Origin: Picochlorum sp. 'celeri'
Taxonomy: Eukaryota; Chlorophyta; Trebouxiophyceae
Assembly: GCA_010909725.1 (NCBI GenBank)
Contig: JAACMV010000018.1
Coordinates: forward strand, 620,001-684,000
DNA length: 64,000 nucleotides
Direction of reading: 5' to 3'
A program made the position numbers and the translations under genes. This document shows, in pieces, positions 9,976-19,950 of this stretch (position 1 is the first letter of the stretch; each line of letters starts with the position of its first letter). The notes beneath the pieces were generated by a model. It made no database searches. It was not told the DNA's origin and worked only from the letters and a program-made list of their open reading frames with translations.

Positions 9976-12900
9976 ATGATGAAAATATCAGACCATATGC
10001 GTGATATGGTGTGCGACTATGGGGCAACCTGCGCTTTGGTGGCGTGGTTGGGGCCTCAGAGGAGCATCTATGTCTCCAGAACAGGCAACATTGGCTACTC
10101 AGATGCCCCCGAAATCTGGGCATCTGTGCACCAAACCTTCATGAATTTGCTTCAAAAGTCCAAAGGTATTAAGGACATAGCCTTGCCCAGGATTCCTGTG
10201 GAGATATGCCTGTTTCAGGGGAGTAATCCCAACAGTCGTGTTGTCCAGCAAGGCTGGCACAACAAGACCAGATGCATTCAAAATGCATTCGAGAAGGTGC
10301 AATCCTTGACGAATCTTCCCGTGTACATTTCTATATCTGGATATAAGGGGGTGTTGCTGAAGAATGCCGCCGATCTGCGCGAATTATCAGTCCTAGATGA
10401 GGTGTTTCATTTTCACAACATGGGCAAGAGGTTTCCTCCTTTGGATATTGCACTTGCGCAGCAGCCCAAGGGCATGAAACGGCGGAAATTGTCCGAAAGT
10501 AGGATGATGACGAACTATTCCAGGAAAAGAACGAAGACCTGGGATGGAGAGCCGCTCTTAAGGCCTGGTTCTCTAGAGTGGTATGAGGACATGCTGAGAC
10601 AGGTCAAATACCCACCTGTGCAGCCACTCTGCAGACAGGAGCACATGGGGCATCGAGAATCCTTATCATGGGCGTGTATAGACTCGAGGAAACACGGGCA
10701 TGTGGGCGAATCTCTGAATCATATGATGTTAGTGAGGGTTGACTGCCCAGATGCCAAAGAGAGAAAATTTGAATGCAACTGTGATACTTACACTTCTGGC
10801 TACGACGAGGAGGGCGACTGTGTGCACGTTCAGTACTTGGAAAAGCACTATGATACCTTAAAGTCTGGCACATTTGGGGCGGCGCATGACGTGGTACAGG
10901 TAACTAGGAGGGATGGGACCTTTGTGGCATACTACTATGATGGGGGCTTTCTCAAAGTGGACCAGGCTGGTTGGCGGTGCTCCTTGTGTTCTCGAGACAA
11001 TCGCAGCTGTCGTCATGTTCAGAAAATATGTTCTATGAATCAAGAAGGTGCCGTGGCGCAGAATGCACGAGGCAATGGCAGTCAGGAGGTGTATGTGATA
11101 GACAGCAGGCCTGGCTCAGTAGAGTGGTATGTGGAGAACCACCCAGAAGAGGCACGAATAGATATGCCGATGCATGGCAGTGTGCTTGAAAGTATTCAGA
11201 GGATATATCACGCAGGTTTGAGCGCCTGGGAGCATCCTAGCGGCGAACGATACTTTGAAGGGCTTGCAGAACTGAAGCCTCCAAAGCCATCTAGGCAATG
11301 CTGCTGCCAGCAGGACTATGAGGACGCCAGCGGGCTCGTACTGGACTGCCAAGACGCCTTAGTATTCCTGAATCCCACGCGATATGATGCAGTGCACAAG
11401 AGATCCGTATACAAGTGGGTATGCCCCAACAGAAGGGCAGAGTGTGAAGTGCCATACATGGGGGTTCAGGATGGCCTGTGGAGAGCTTCGAACACGATGA
11501 TTATAGAGCTTCAAATGATGCAAGATGCCTATAATGCATCTGTTCTAAAGGGTGGTCAGTCTTTGGAAAGCCAGTGCGCGGATTTATGCAGCAGATACAG
11601 TGGGAAGCAGTTGTTTGGTGAGGATGGGGTACCTGGGGCCCCACTGGAAAAGCCCTTTATGGATGCCACGCTCTTTCGTAATGCTGCAATCCAGTTCGGT
11701 AAATGCACATCGTGGGCAATGAAATACGACGATGGGGATAAACTGGTGGAGCTAGAGAACCAGATGATGTGCCCTTGCTGCAAAGACTCCCCAAAGGTGC
11801 TGATCATGGATGGGACAAGCATGAGCATCAGATCCAGAGCTTGCTTCGCCGACAGCATCACGGCCACCGATGAGAACGGCAAGAGTGTTCCAAAGCTTCG
11901 GGGCAAAAGGGATAGGTCGTTCCTCAATGTAGACAAGGCCAGAAGAACAAGGAAAGCTAGGCTTTCCCTTGCTAGGCTGTTGCTGCAGTTCCAGAAGCGG
12001 ATCAGGAAGGCTCGCGACGCTGCGGGTCTGGAGGAATTTTGGAGGGATAAAGGACGACATTTAAGACAACTTGGAACCCTTTGGAATGTGGATTCCTTCG
12101 TGCAATGGGCGTTTGCTAAAGCCAAAGCCTGGGACTCCTCAGAGAGGCTTACCAGCCTGGCAGACTTCATCTTTTGCCTCGCCTCCGAGTCCCCCGCTGT
12201 ATCCTACATCACGTTGAGATGTTGTATTCTACTCAAAGAATGTTTGGAGAGCCGCACGGTCCCGAGTGGTGTGCTGTCGCAGCTGAGCAAGGAGGCCCCA
12301 CCCCTGTTCAAACTGCTGTTGACCATCAAGCGGCCTGGGGACTCTTGCGTACACATTCCGGCGGAATGGGGCAATCTTCTGAATGAATTAGTGACCCGAA
12401 TCGAGAGTACAAATGCTTTCCATGATAGATACACGCTGGAAAGCGAGCTTGGGAGTGGTGTCCCACCTCAGGGACCATCAATTCTGGATGGGTCATACCT
12501 ACATTCTGGCATCCTGACGGGCCTGCAGCGCGTCCGATCCAAGCCCCAATATCAGGCAGACTCGATGAAAGAGGAAGAGAGCGTTGACGGGAGGAAAGAT
12601 GCGTGTGAGCACGCGTTCTGCAAGCCTGGAGACAGGACAGGAGGGGTGTTCACCATCCTGTGTGAGCATGGTTTTGTGTATGCATCCTTCATCATCAAAG
12701 AAGCAGAAGGGAGGAAAGAACCATTTGCATTCATGACACAGTATCTCAGAAAAGCCCCGGAATACGTCATTTACGACAATGCATGCAACTTGCAGGACTA
12801 TTGCTTGAGCAGGGCACCATTGTTCTTCATGCACACCAAATTCTTCGTGGATGGCTTCCATTGGAGGAACCACAAAGCATGCAGTCTTGGATATATGATT

Positions 12901-13131
12901 AAAGGGTACGAAGACAAGTGGTTACAGGCGTTAAACACGCAAGTTGCAGAGCAGAACAACTCATCCTTGAAGAACCTGAAGGCCATGATGAGCAGAATGT
13001 CACAGAAATCGTTCATGACGCTCCTGAAGTCATTCATGTGTCATTGGAATTACCACAAGCTAAAAAGAATGAATATCGAGCAGAAACGAAAGCAGAGGAG
13101 GAACGGTTGGCCGTCCTCAGGTGCCATGTGA
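9976..13131 (+). CDS. KDZ-like (Kyakuja/Dileera/Zisupton-type) transposase with SWIM-like zinc motifs
   Basis: A 1051-residue open frame. Two SWIM-like zinc motifs are visible: ECNCDTYT...CVHVQ near residue 265 and CSLC...CRHVQ near 334. A further Cys-rich patch (QCCCQQDY, MMCPCCKDS) follows. The C-terminal third carries the transposase core: a KDACEHAFC region, VIYDNACNLQDYC (about 932), VDGFHWRNHKACS (about 959) and LNTQVAEQNNSSLKNLK. The D-x-AC and DxFHWxNHxxCS motifs recall KDZ-superfamily and related CxC-domain transposases of fungi, algae and animals. An acceptor-like TTCTGCAG just upstream (ending 9951) suggests a short 5' exon. The stop overlaps the convergent gene by 15 bp. Transposase identity is good; the exact superfamily is less sure. 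Confidence 0.7.
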   Translation: MMKISDHMRDMVCDYGATCALVAWLGPQRSIYVSRTGNIGYSDAPEIWASVHQTFMNLLQKSKGIKDIALPRIPVEICLFQGSNPNSRVVQQGWHNKTRCIQNAFEKVQSLTNLPVYISISGYKGVLLKNAADLRELSVLDEVFHFHNMGKRFPPLDIALAQQPKGMKRRKLSESRMMTNYSRKRTKTWDGEPLLRPGSLEWYEDMLRQVKYPPVQPLCRQEHMGHRESLSWACIDSRKHGHVGESLNHMMLVRVDCPDAKERKFECNCDTYTSGYDEEGDCVHVQYLEKHYDTLKSGTFGAAHDVVQVTRRDGTFVAYYYDGGFLKVDQAGWRCSLCSRDNRSCRHVQKICSMNQEGAVAQNARGNGSQEVYVIDSRPGSVEWYVENHPEEARIDMPMHGSVLESIQRIYHAGLSAWEHPSGERYFEGLAELKPPKPSRQCCCQQDYEDASGLVLDCQDALVFLNPTRYDAVHKRSVYKWVCPNRRAECEVPYMGVQDGLWRASNTMIIELQMMQDAYNASVLKGGQSLESQCADLCSRYSGKQLFGEDGVPGAPLEKPFMDATLFRNAAIQFGKCTSWAMKYDDGDKLVELENQMMCPCCKDSPKVLIMDGTSMSIRSRACFADSITATDENGKSVPKLRGKRDRSFLNVDKARRTRKARLSLARLLLQFQKRIRKARDAAGLEEFWRDKGRHLRQLGTLWNVDSFVQWAFAKAKAWDSSERLTSLADFIFCLASESPAVSYITLRCCILLKECLESRTVPSGVLSQLSKEAPPLFKLLLTIKRPGDSCVHIPAEWGNLLNELVTRIESTNAFHDRYTLESELGSGVPPQGPSILDGSYLHSGILTGLQRVRSKPQYQADSMKEEESVDGRKDACEHAFCKPGDRTGGVFTILCEHGFVYASFIIKEAEGRKEPFAFMTQYLRKAPEYVIYDNACNLQDYCLSRAPLFFMHTKFFVDGFHWRNHKACSLGYMIKGYEDKWLQALNTQVAEQNNSSLKNLKAMMSRMSQKSFMTLLKSFMCHWNYHKLKRMNIEQKRKQRRNGWPSSGAM

Positions 13132-14385
13132 AGGTTCTGGCAGGCAGGACACAGCATCAGTTCTCTCAACAGACCACTCTTGGCCTCCATCCCCTGACAC
13201 GGCCTCGCCCTGGCCTTCAACAACCTCCTCACCACAGCAATAGCGTCGATAGAACTTGTCAAGCATCGACTGCAGGAGGAGGAGCCTTGCTGTGGTCTGC
13301 TGCTGCCTGCAGTTGTGCTGGGCAAACTTGGTAAGGACATGCTCAACATCTGCATACGGAATGAAACAGAATTCCTGGTTCGGCTTATTCCTCATGATTA
13401 TTTTTTTTGATGTAAGTTCATCGACGGCCACATCTGTGAGTTTTGATACCAGTACTGCCTTTGGCAACACAAACTTGTTTGTCTTCTGTGTATGGTTCCC
13501 AAAATTCTTCACAGCAGGGTCACCAAACGCTTTCCTCAGACACCTTTGCAGGTCGTATTGCAGTACACAGAATCCATTCGAGATTCGACGTCCATATTTG
13601 TCCATCACTGCGTGTTCGCCCACCTTGATGTTGAAGAGATGGATGGTTTGGTCCACTGTGGCCCTGTCCCCATCACGTTGCTGCAACATGAACTCTAACC
13701 CTTTCGTGCTGACAGCATGAGCTTGCTCTGTCCCCACTACTGTCGTCCCGTAGAAACTGCATATCTCAATGTGGTCGTGCAAGCCCCCCGATGCTTCGTC
13801 CATGGCTGGCTCATCCACTCCAACTGCAGGGGTGTGGTCAACCGCTTCTGCCTCCTCTGCAACAAAGGATCCAAGCCCAAGGATGCACTGTTGCAGGTAC
13901 CGGGTCTTCTCTTGCCATGCATCGATTGCATGTTGCGATGTGATGACCAAGGGCGAAGCCAGCTCGACCACCTTTTGGGCATGGGCCCTGTTCCTGGACA
14001 ACTCACCCTCTAGCTGTGCTACTTGAGCCTGCAGGGAGGCACACCTTGACCTCTCTTCTTCGTGCATTCCCTCCATCTTTCTGCTCTTCTCATACCACAC
14101 CTTGACGTCACTATACAGGGCAGTGATGAGTTCCGGAAACCCTTCAGGAAGGCTATTTTTGGCCAAAATGTGGCCATTTTCCAGTCTTGGGTACTTCCTG
14201 GGAGGCTCCTCTTCCCGAGGTTTGAAAAATTTTCTCGGCGGTGCCGCCTTGTTTGCGCGACATGTATCATTATTCACTATATCTACATCGATTTCTTGGG
14301 TATGATCCGAATACGCGCGATCGGTGCCGCCGATCTCACGCGCAGGCACATCGTCCGCACTCGCATTCGGGGCAAAAGTTGGCAT
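13117..14385 (-). CDS. Transposon-associated protein of unknown function
   Basis: A 422-residue frame starting at an ATG (14383-14385) and ending inside the last codons of the convergent transposase. Residues 1-85 are disordered and basic (APPRKFFKPREEEPPRKYP). A coiled coil follows at about 100-150 (EERSRCASLQAQVAQLEGEL). A folded C-terminal half contains GRRISNGFCVLQYDLQRCLRKAF, FVLPKAVLVSKL and ADVEHVLTKFA. I recognise no domain. Its position within the element, with no other host gene nearby, suggests an accessory transposition or DNA-binding protein. A host gene trapped by the element is less likely. Confidence 0.55.
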   Translation of the reverse strand: MPTFAPNASADDVPAREIGGTDRAYSDHTQEIDVDIVNNDTCRANKAAPPRKFFKPREEEPPRKYPRLENGHILAKNSLPEGFPELITALYSDVKVWYEKSRKMEGMHEEERSRCASLQAQVAQLEGELSRNRAHAQKVVELASPLVITSQHAIDAWQEKTRYLQQCILGLGSFVAEEAEAVDHTPAVGVDEPAMDEASGGLHDHIEICSFYGTTVVGTEQAHAVSTKGLEFMLQQRDGDRATVDQTIHLFNIKVGEHAVMDKYGRRISNGFCVLQYDLQRCLRKAFGDPAVKNFGNHTQKTNKFVLPKAVLVSKLTDVAVDELTSKKIIMRNKPNQEFCFIPYADVEHVLTKFAQHNCRQQQTTARLLLLQSMLDKFYRRYCCGEEVVEGQGEAVSGDGGQEWSVERTDAVSCLPEPSHGT

Positions 14386-14440
14386 GAAATCCCTTGTTTT
14401 TCGCCTCTTTGTGGCTCAAAATCCCTCCAACTTTGATACT

Positions 14441-14449
14441 ATATATATT
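14441..14449 (-). promoter_or_regulatory. TATA box of the second transposon gene
   Basis: On the minus strand AAATATATATAG lies about 56 bp upstream of the ATG at 14385, a plausible TATA element. Motif seen; function inferred. Confidence 0.4.
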
Positions 14450-16024
14450 TAAAGCGGCAGTATTGCGCGACTTGCACACAAAAGCGCAATATGCTTGAGA
14501 AACAAGGACAATCGCACGTGCGTTTGAACACTATTCAAACTCTCCTGGCATTGTCAGCCAAACGATTTAAAATGTATTCAAACATACACTGTTGCAATAT
14601 CATGTGCAACAAGTATATACACACTACATACTATCACTCCCTTTTTTCTATGTTTTTATTACATCAGGGGCCTCGGCGAGTTTGAACGCGAGTGGCACGC
14701 CTGTTGCTTCGAAGCCAACCAAACACTCCCATCAACCCTCCCTCATGATAGGACATCACGTCAAGTAGGGCCATCAGAGGGACTCCCTCGTCCCCATCCG
14801 GCGCCCGCACAACACGTAAAATACGCCCTCAGACGACTAGGTTGAAGCAATGAGAGATATGTGACCTACCTGGAGCCCGTAGATAACGCCGGTCTCCCTG
14901 ACCCAGATGTGTTGGTGGTGACCTGGAGCCGCTGTGGTGTGACACGATCCTGGCCCAAACGATGGTTTTTGTGCACAGTTTTACGTAAATACTTAACAGT
15001 GTATAGAATATCACTGCTACTTGCGATTCTTTGTTCTACTATTTGAATAGCGGCTTGATGATTGGTCCACCAAGTGCCTATGCAGTATCGCAAGTTCTAC
15101 CTAAACTATCAACCTGGTATTCTACGCTCTTATGTGAAATACGATGCATATTCAATTCATATTGCTCAACTGTGAGCTACATCTGACATCTTCTGTGCCA
15201 GGACAGATTTCATCCGGTGGCTGCCCTCGACGGATTCCACGGGATTCGGGAATACTGGGAGACCCCACTCCATTCCATTCAAGGCACCAGATAAATCAGT
15301 CTATGTGTCTATCCATACGATCCAAGGTATCTATATGATGCTGATGGAGCGGTCTCCAGGGCGACATGGCCCAAATTTTCTGTGATGCTCTGTTGTTTTT
15401 ATCCCAAACCAGAAAAAGTTAAAAAGAGCAAGAAAGTGTTTGCCTTGCACGGACCCCCTAGTCGTAGGGTACCTTGTTGTCACTGAGTCGCCAAATTCAA
15501 ATGGCGTCATGTGGAACATGAATTGCCAGAATAGTCAGGACATCCCTGCTGCGGGAATCTGTGTTAGGCCGTACAATAACGCAGGTTAAAGGTCGCGCCA
15601 GCGCGCGCGCTTGGGAGCAGCGCGCACCCTCTGGTCTGAATTTTGGACGGACAGTTGCCTTGATGCTACCCTTGCCAGTCACCACCATCACAAAAGCAGC
15701 CGTACGATTCGAGTAGAGATTGAATATATATGTATAAAAACTTTGTTTTCGTCATATTCAGTCCAGGTGTGTTGCAGAATACCTAGCGACGAGGTAGATT
15801 CGGCCGAATAACTGAATTCCGTGCGAGCCTACAAAGACCAGCTCTCTGAAGTGAATCCATCTCTCTGATGTATCAATATACTCTCAAATTGATATTTTGG
15901 GCTACGTGTGCAGGATTGAGACGTTACGAGGTTCCACGGCGTTGTTCTGCGAGTTGTTGTTGAGTGCGATTAGATTGCAACGGTTTTACGGGGTGCAGCA
16001 TAGGGATTATCTCACAGAAGCAAT
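14450..16024. other. Long gene-poor stretch: transposon right arm and CDKB promoter
   Basis: About 1.6 kb with only short, unconvincing open frames. Features noted: near-repeats of CCTGGAGCC (about 14870 and 14930), and a GCGC-rich run at 15595-15625 next to the candidate terminal repeat. From about 15640 to 16024 lie the presumed promoter and leader of CDKB. No tRNA, rRNA or additional coding exon recognised. Confidence 0.4.
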
Positions 16025-17090
16025 ATGGTGCGATTAAAATGTCGTTTTGTCTCGTGGATGAGGATACCGGTGGTGGTGGTTGTTGTTGTATGTCGTCGTC
16101 GTCGTCTAGTTAAGTTCATCCTTGTATTTGCAGGATAATTACGAAAAGTTGGAAAAAATTGGTGAAGGTACCTATGGCAAGGTTTATAAAGCTCGAGATA
16201 AAACCACAGGAAAGATTGTGGCTCTGAAAAAGACGAGGTTGGAAATGGAGGAGGAAGGTGTGCCTTCCACAACACTGAGAGAAATTTCACTCCTTCAGAT
16301 GCTTTCAGAGAGCAATCACATTGTGCAACTGCTCTGCGTAGAGCATTTGGAAGAAAATAATAAGCCCTGTCTCTACCTTGTGTTCGAGTATTTGACGACA
16401 GATTTGAAAAAGTACATGGATAGGAATGGCAGAGGATCAAGCCATCCTCTTGATCCCAAGATTGTCCAGATAGCAATGTATCAGTTGCTGAAAGGGACCG
16501 CGCATATGCATAAATTAGGAGTGATGCACAGGGATTTGAAGCCGCAAAATTTATTGGTGGACGATTCCAATCCAGATATTCCTCTGATCAAGGTGGCAGA
16601 CCTTGGACTTGGAAGGCACTACTCTGTACCAATCAAAGCATACACCCACGAAATCGTCACTCTGTGGTACAGAGCTCCAGAAGTTCTGTTGGGAGCAACC
16701 CACTATGCACCAGCCGTTGATATGTGGAGCGTCGGGTGCATTTTTGCAGAGTTGGCAAGGAAACAAGCCATTTTCCCAGGCGATAGTGAATTGCAGCAGC
16801 TCTTACATATTTTCAAGCTTTTGGGAACTCCTAATGAAGGCGTATGGGAGAATGTTACTAAACTTAAGGACTGGCACGAGTATCCACAATGGAAGCCTCA
16901 GGATTTGTCCAAAGTTTTCCCTAGATTGGATGAGCATGGAATTGATCTCATGAAGAAAATGTTTGAATACGATCCAGCAAAAAGGATAACTGCAATGGAC
17001 GCATTGCAGCATCCATACTTTGATTCCTTGGATAAAGTTGCTGTGGATTTGTTGGAAAGGGAATCCATGAGGCAAGCCCATTTGGAGTGA
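16025..17090 (+). CDS. CDKB: B-type cyclin-dependent kinase (CDKB)
   Basis: Plant-specific mitotic CDK, 319 residues, complete. Exon 1 is only the ATG (16025-16027). The intron is 16028-16133 (donor GTGCGA, acceptor TTTGCAG, with GTC/GTT microsatellites inside). Exon 2 is 16134-17090, giving MDNYEKLEKIGEGTYGKVYKA. Seen: Gly loop GEGTYG, VALKK lysine, cyclin-binding helix PSTTLRE, HRDLKPQNLL, ADLGLGR (the CDKB form of DFG), a T-loop with THEIVTLWYRAPE, and the CDKB signature GDSELQQLLHIFKLLGTPNE. CDKB acts with cyclins A/B at G2/M and is confined to the green lineage. PSTTLRE, rather than PPTALRE or PPTTLRE, is reported from prasinophyte algae. Confidence 0.95.
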
Positions 17091-17214
17091 TCCCTGCCCT
17101 ATACAACACTGATTCTGAGAAAGAATAGGAATGATTCTGGGCTCAATCAATGATTACCTGTACCGACATACGCAATAATATATAATATTAAATTGATTTT
17201 GTTGCAAAATACAA

Positions 17215-19197
17215 TCAAGCTTGGAACATGCCCCACGCATGCTTGAGCACATCAAATATCATCTCAGCCCTTGTAAGTTGTTCCAAGCTGCCATTCTTTT
17301 GCTTCACTTTGTCCGGATGAACAACAAGATTGGCCTTCATGTACCATTTCCTCACACTTGCTGCTTCCATGATATCCACCACTGATGGGGATTTCCAGCC
17401 GGATCCTTCCCACATGACCTTGTCCATGGTACATAACAAGGACCGAATGTTATCCTTTTTCCCTGCACACCATTCATCAATCTCTGGACGTAATCTTTCC
17501 CGAATCATCACGCGTTCTTCCTTTTCAGAAGCATCCTTTTCTTCTTTATCCCTTGCCGCCGCTACTTGCTGAGCAATCCTTTCCTGCTCCCTAGCCATTC
17601 TTTGTTCACGAAGTTTCCTCCTGATTTCTGGCTCATTTCCTTGGTCAATGTCTCCCGAGGGAGCGCCCGTCGATTGTGAGACATTTACTCGAGGTGCACC
17701 AGTTTCCTGGAAAATATCTATATCATCTTGTTCATTTGGTGTAGGCTTGTGCGATCCAAACAAATCATCCTCCCACTGTGTATCCACTCTGGTAGATTTT
17801 CCATCCATATCTAGCAGATCAAAGGAGGATTCCTCCGGAACCTTGGTTACCGATTCTGAATTTCTACTATGATCTCCAACAACGTCATCGTATGGTGGGG
17901 GTGGGGCTGGCTCTTCATTCTGCACAGGACTCTCTTCCCAAATCATCTCATCTATGATTTGCTGCACGGCCATGCGATCAAATTCTTCCATAGCTGCCAG
18001 AGCAGCCATTCTATCTTCTGGAGTGACCGACATGAGCTGTTTTGCCCACTGTACATGGTGCTCTTCTGCCATGAAATCACTCATTGGGGTGTCAATGATA
18101 GATCGCTGTCTGGAATGCTTTTTGCGAGATGCACGAGCATCAATTCTAGATTGCACATCCCGAGCAATATTTTTACTTGTGTTAAAAAGCCACTTTTTCC
18201 CGATTTGTAAAGCTTTCGCTGCCTTGTGTCCAATGTCTGCCATAGCCTCTCCAGCATTGTGATGATGAGACAATGACTCTGGTTGTTTAGATGCAGCCAC
18301 GCTTGGCTGCACATCATCCCTCATGGACCTTTTCTCAAGATGTTCAAAGACTGGTAACGAGTTCCCTCGCGAGTGATTTGGAATATGTTCAGTTTCGAGT
18401 TCTCTGTATTCATGGGTTGAGCTTGCCACATCGGATTCACTTGGAATACTCTCATGCGTGACCTGCTCAATTTCACGAGAGGGCGTTCCACCAAAAATAT
18501 CAAGAGGATCCTTAACGATATCATTTTCTCCAGTCAACATTGCTTCTCGCGCATCCAGTGAGAGGAAAGGGTCATCATGAAGTTCAACATATTCATGACT
18601 CCCAGAACCTGGCTCCTGCTCGTCCATGGAATCTACTCCGATGCCAAACGGATTTTCCACCTTTGATTTTTCGTTCAAGTTAATATCTTCGAACCTTGAG
18701 AACACATCAACCCCACTGCAATGGCATGCAGAACACATCAACTCCTGCCACAAAAGTTGCCTCATCCAAAAACCAACATACCTGTCGCTATTCGAATCAT
18801 TTTTGACATCTCCCATCTCTAACTGAGACCAATCCAGATCATCAATCTGATGATGCATCATATCCTCGACCCCAGCAGCAGGTTCTTGCCACTTCTTCTG
18901 TTGGGCAGCTCCTGCAGGAAGTTGACTTTGATCTGTTTCTGGAGAACTCCGACTCGGCTTTGGTACATTTGAACCATGTTTCATATCAGTCCTCTTCATT
19001 GTCTTTAATGACTTTGGACGTGACATTATTGATCCCTCTACGCCATCGAGCCCGCTCAACAGCCTATCGAGAGACTCGGGTGCCCCGGACTCCCCCATAT
19101 ATCGCTCTAAAACACAAAATAAATCTTCTATGGAATTATAGTATTGTTTCCTCCGTCTCTCTTGACGCCTGCCACCTTCTGAGCAGCTTGGACCCAT
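17215..19197 (-). CDS. Auxilin-like J-domain protein (clathrin uncoating)
   Basis: The C-terminus is an auxilin-type J domain: IRSLLCTMDKVMWEGSGW, ASVRKWYMKANLVVHPDKVKQK and the closing VLKHAWGMFQA, with HPD intact. Auxilins recruit Hsc70 to strip clathrin coats. A charged coiled coil (KLREQRMAREQERIAQQ) precedes it. The middle is acidic and disordered with DPF-like adaptor-binding elements (DDPFLSL, NPFGIG). The ATG at 19195-19197 is preferred over the upstream GTG. A 66-nt segment at 18716-18781 has perfect splice signals (GTATGT...CCATTGCAG) but is in frame without a stop. If spliced, the protein is 638 residues; if retained, 660. An N-terminal intron may also exist. Divergent from the glutaredoxin gene. 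Confidence 0.82.
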   Translation of the reverse strand: MGPSCSEGGRRQERRRKQYYNSIEDLFCVLERYMGESGAPESLDRLLSGLDGVEGSIMSRPKSLKTMKRTDMKHGSNVPKPSRSSPETDQSQLPAGAAQQKKWQEPAAGVEDMMHHQIDDLDWSQLEMGDVKNDSNSDRYVGFWMRQLLWQELMCSACHCSGVDVFSRFEDINLNEKSKVENPFGIGVDSMDEQEPGSGSHEYVELHDDPFLSLDAREAMLTGENDIVKDPLDIFGGTPSREIEQVTHESIPSESDVASSTHEYRELETEHIPNHSRGNSLPVFEHLEKRSMRDDVQPSVAASKQPESLSHHHNAGEAMADIGHKAAKALQIGKKWLFNTSKNIARDVQSRIDARASRKKHSRQRSIIDTPMSDFMAEEHHVQWAKQLMSVTPEDRMAALAAMEEFDRMAVQQIIDEMIWEESPVQNEEPAPPPPYDDVVGDHSRNSESVTKVPEESSFDLLDMDGKSTRVDTQWEDDLFGSHKPTPNEQDDIDIFQETGAPRVNVSQSTGAPSGDIDQGNEPEIRRKLREQRMAREQERIAQQVAAARDKEEKDASEKEERVMIRERLRPEIDEWCAGKKDNIRSLLCTMDKVMWEGSGWKSPSVVDIMEAASVRKWYMKANLVVHPDKVKQKNGSLEQLTRAEMIFDVLKHAWGMFQA

Positions 19198-19361
19198 TGC
19201 AAAACAGTAGTGACACACTTTGAACGGTCAAAGAAACGTTTGATAGGTAGGTAAAATCCGAAGCCACGTGGCCCTACTTTGTCCCAACCGTGTCATCAAG
19301 ACCATTTTAATTTTCATACATCATCTATAGATCTATAATTGAATTAAAATATACTGGTAGA

Positions 19362-19921
19362 ATGAGCGCTCGAACGATCATTCCTTCGATAGCTAAAAAC
19401 ACTCGCTTTGGGTTGGCTCGAAGCAAAACTTCTTTGAGTACGTGGTGAATACGATCCCAAGATTGTGATATTATGCACAAATGATAGTGCATTACCAGGA
19501 TTTATGATTTCTAGAGGGCGTACTGACCAATGAGACACGGTGATACTACAACGCAGGGCCATTTCGAACTATAGGAGTTAGCTTGCAGGCCTCTTCCGCT
19601 GATCCTGTGTCACTGATCAAGCAGAAGAATGAAGAAAATCCAGTCATGGTGTATTCGAAGACCTACTGTCCATTCTGCTCGGAAGTCAAGTCTTTGTTCT
19701 CCAACCTGGCTGTTGATGCCAAAGTGGTAGACTTGGATACCCTTGCTGATGGCGATGCAATCCAGGACGCATTGATGGAGGTTTCTGGTATGAGAACAGT
19801 CCCACAAGTGTTCATCGGAGGGGAATTAGTCGGGGGATGTGATGATACCATGGGCGCGTACAGGAATGGCACACTTGTCACCCTGCTGAAATCTGTTGGA
19901 ATCACACCAAAGGCAGACTAA
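19362..19921 (+). CDS. GRX: Dithiol (CPFC) glutaredoxin, probably plastid-targeted
   Basis: Exons 19362-19437 and 19575-19921, joined by an intron with donor GTACGT in phase 1. The product is 140 residues. The N-terminus MSARTIIPSIAKNTRFGLA is basic and Ser/Thr-rich, a typical organelle transit peptide. The thioredoxin-fold core has active site YCPFCSEVK, the cis-Pro TVPQVFIGG and the glutathione-binding GGCDD. It reduces disulfides and glutathionylated proteins using glutathione. CPFC differs from the chloroplast GrxC5/S12 active sites of land plants, so plastid location rests on the presequence alone; mitochondrial targeting is possible. Its stop is 30 bp from the convergent Hikeshi stop. 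Confidence 0.9.
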
Positions 19922-19950
19922 TCATCCTTTTCTTTTTTCAATGCATTATC

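Larger units (their letters stand above)
9477..15636. mobile_element. Probable KDZ-like DNA transposon, about 6 kb, two convergent genes
   Basis: Defined by a full-length transposase (9976-13131, plus) and a convergent second gene (13117-14385, minus), bordered by long stretches without host genes. The limits are tentative. GACCCGAGGGAGCGC at 9477-9491 and the reverse complement of 15622-15636 (GACCAGAGGGTGCGC) match at 13 of 15 positions and could be terminal inverted repeats, but no target-site duplication is visible next to them. Both reading frames are unbroken, suggesting a recent insertion. Confidence 0.45.

Noticed and set aside
11556..12170. 204-residue minus-strand frame within the transposase
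   Set aside because: Shadow frame opposite a well-supported coding region.
9976..13131. Retroviral or LTR-retrotransposon origin for the large plus-strand frame
   Set aside because: No reverse transcriptase, protease or RNase H motifs, and no long terminal repeats.
9469..15644. Target-site duplication around the candidate terminal repeats
   Set aside because: The 8 bp on either side (ATGACCTA and TGAATTTT) do not match.
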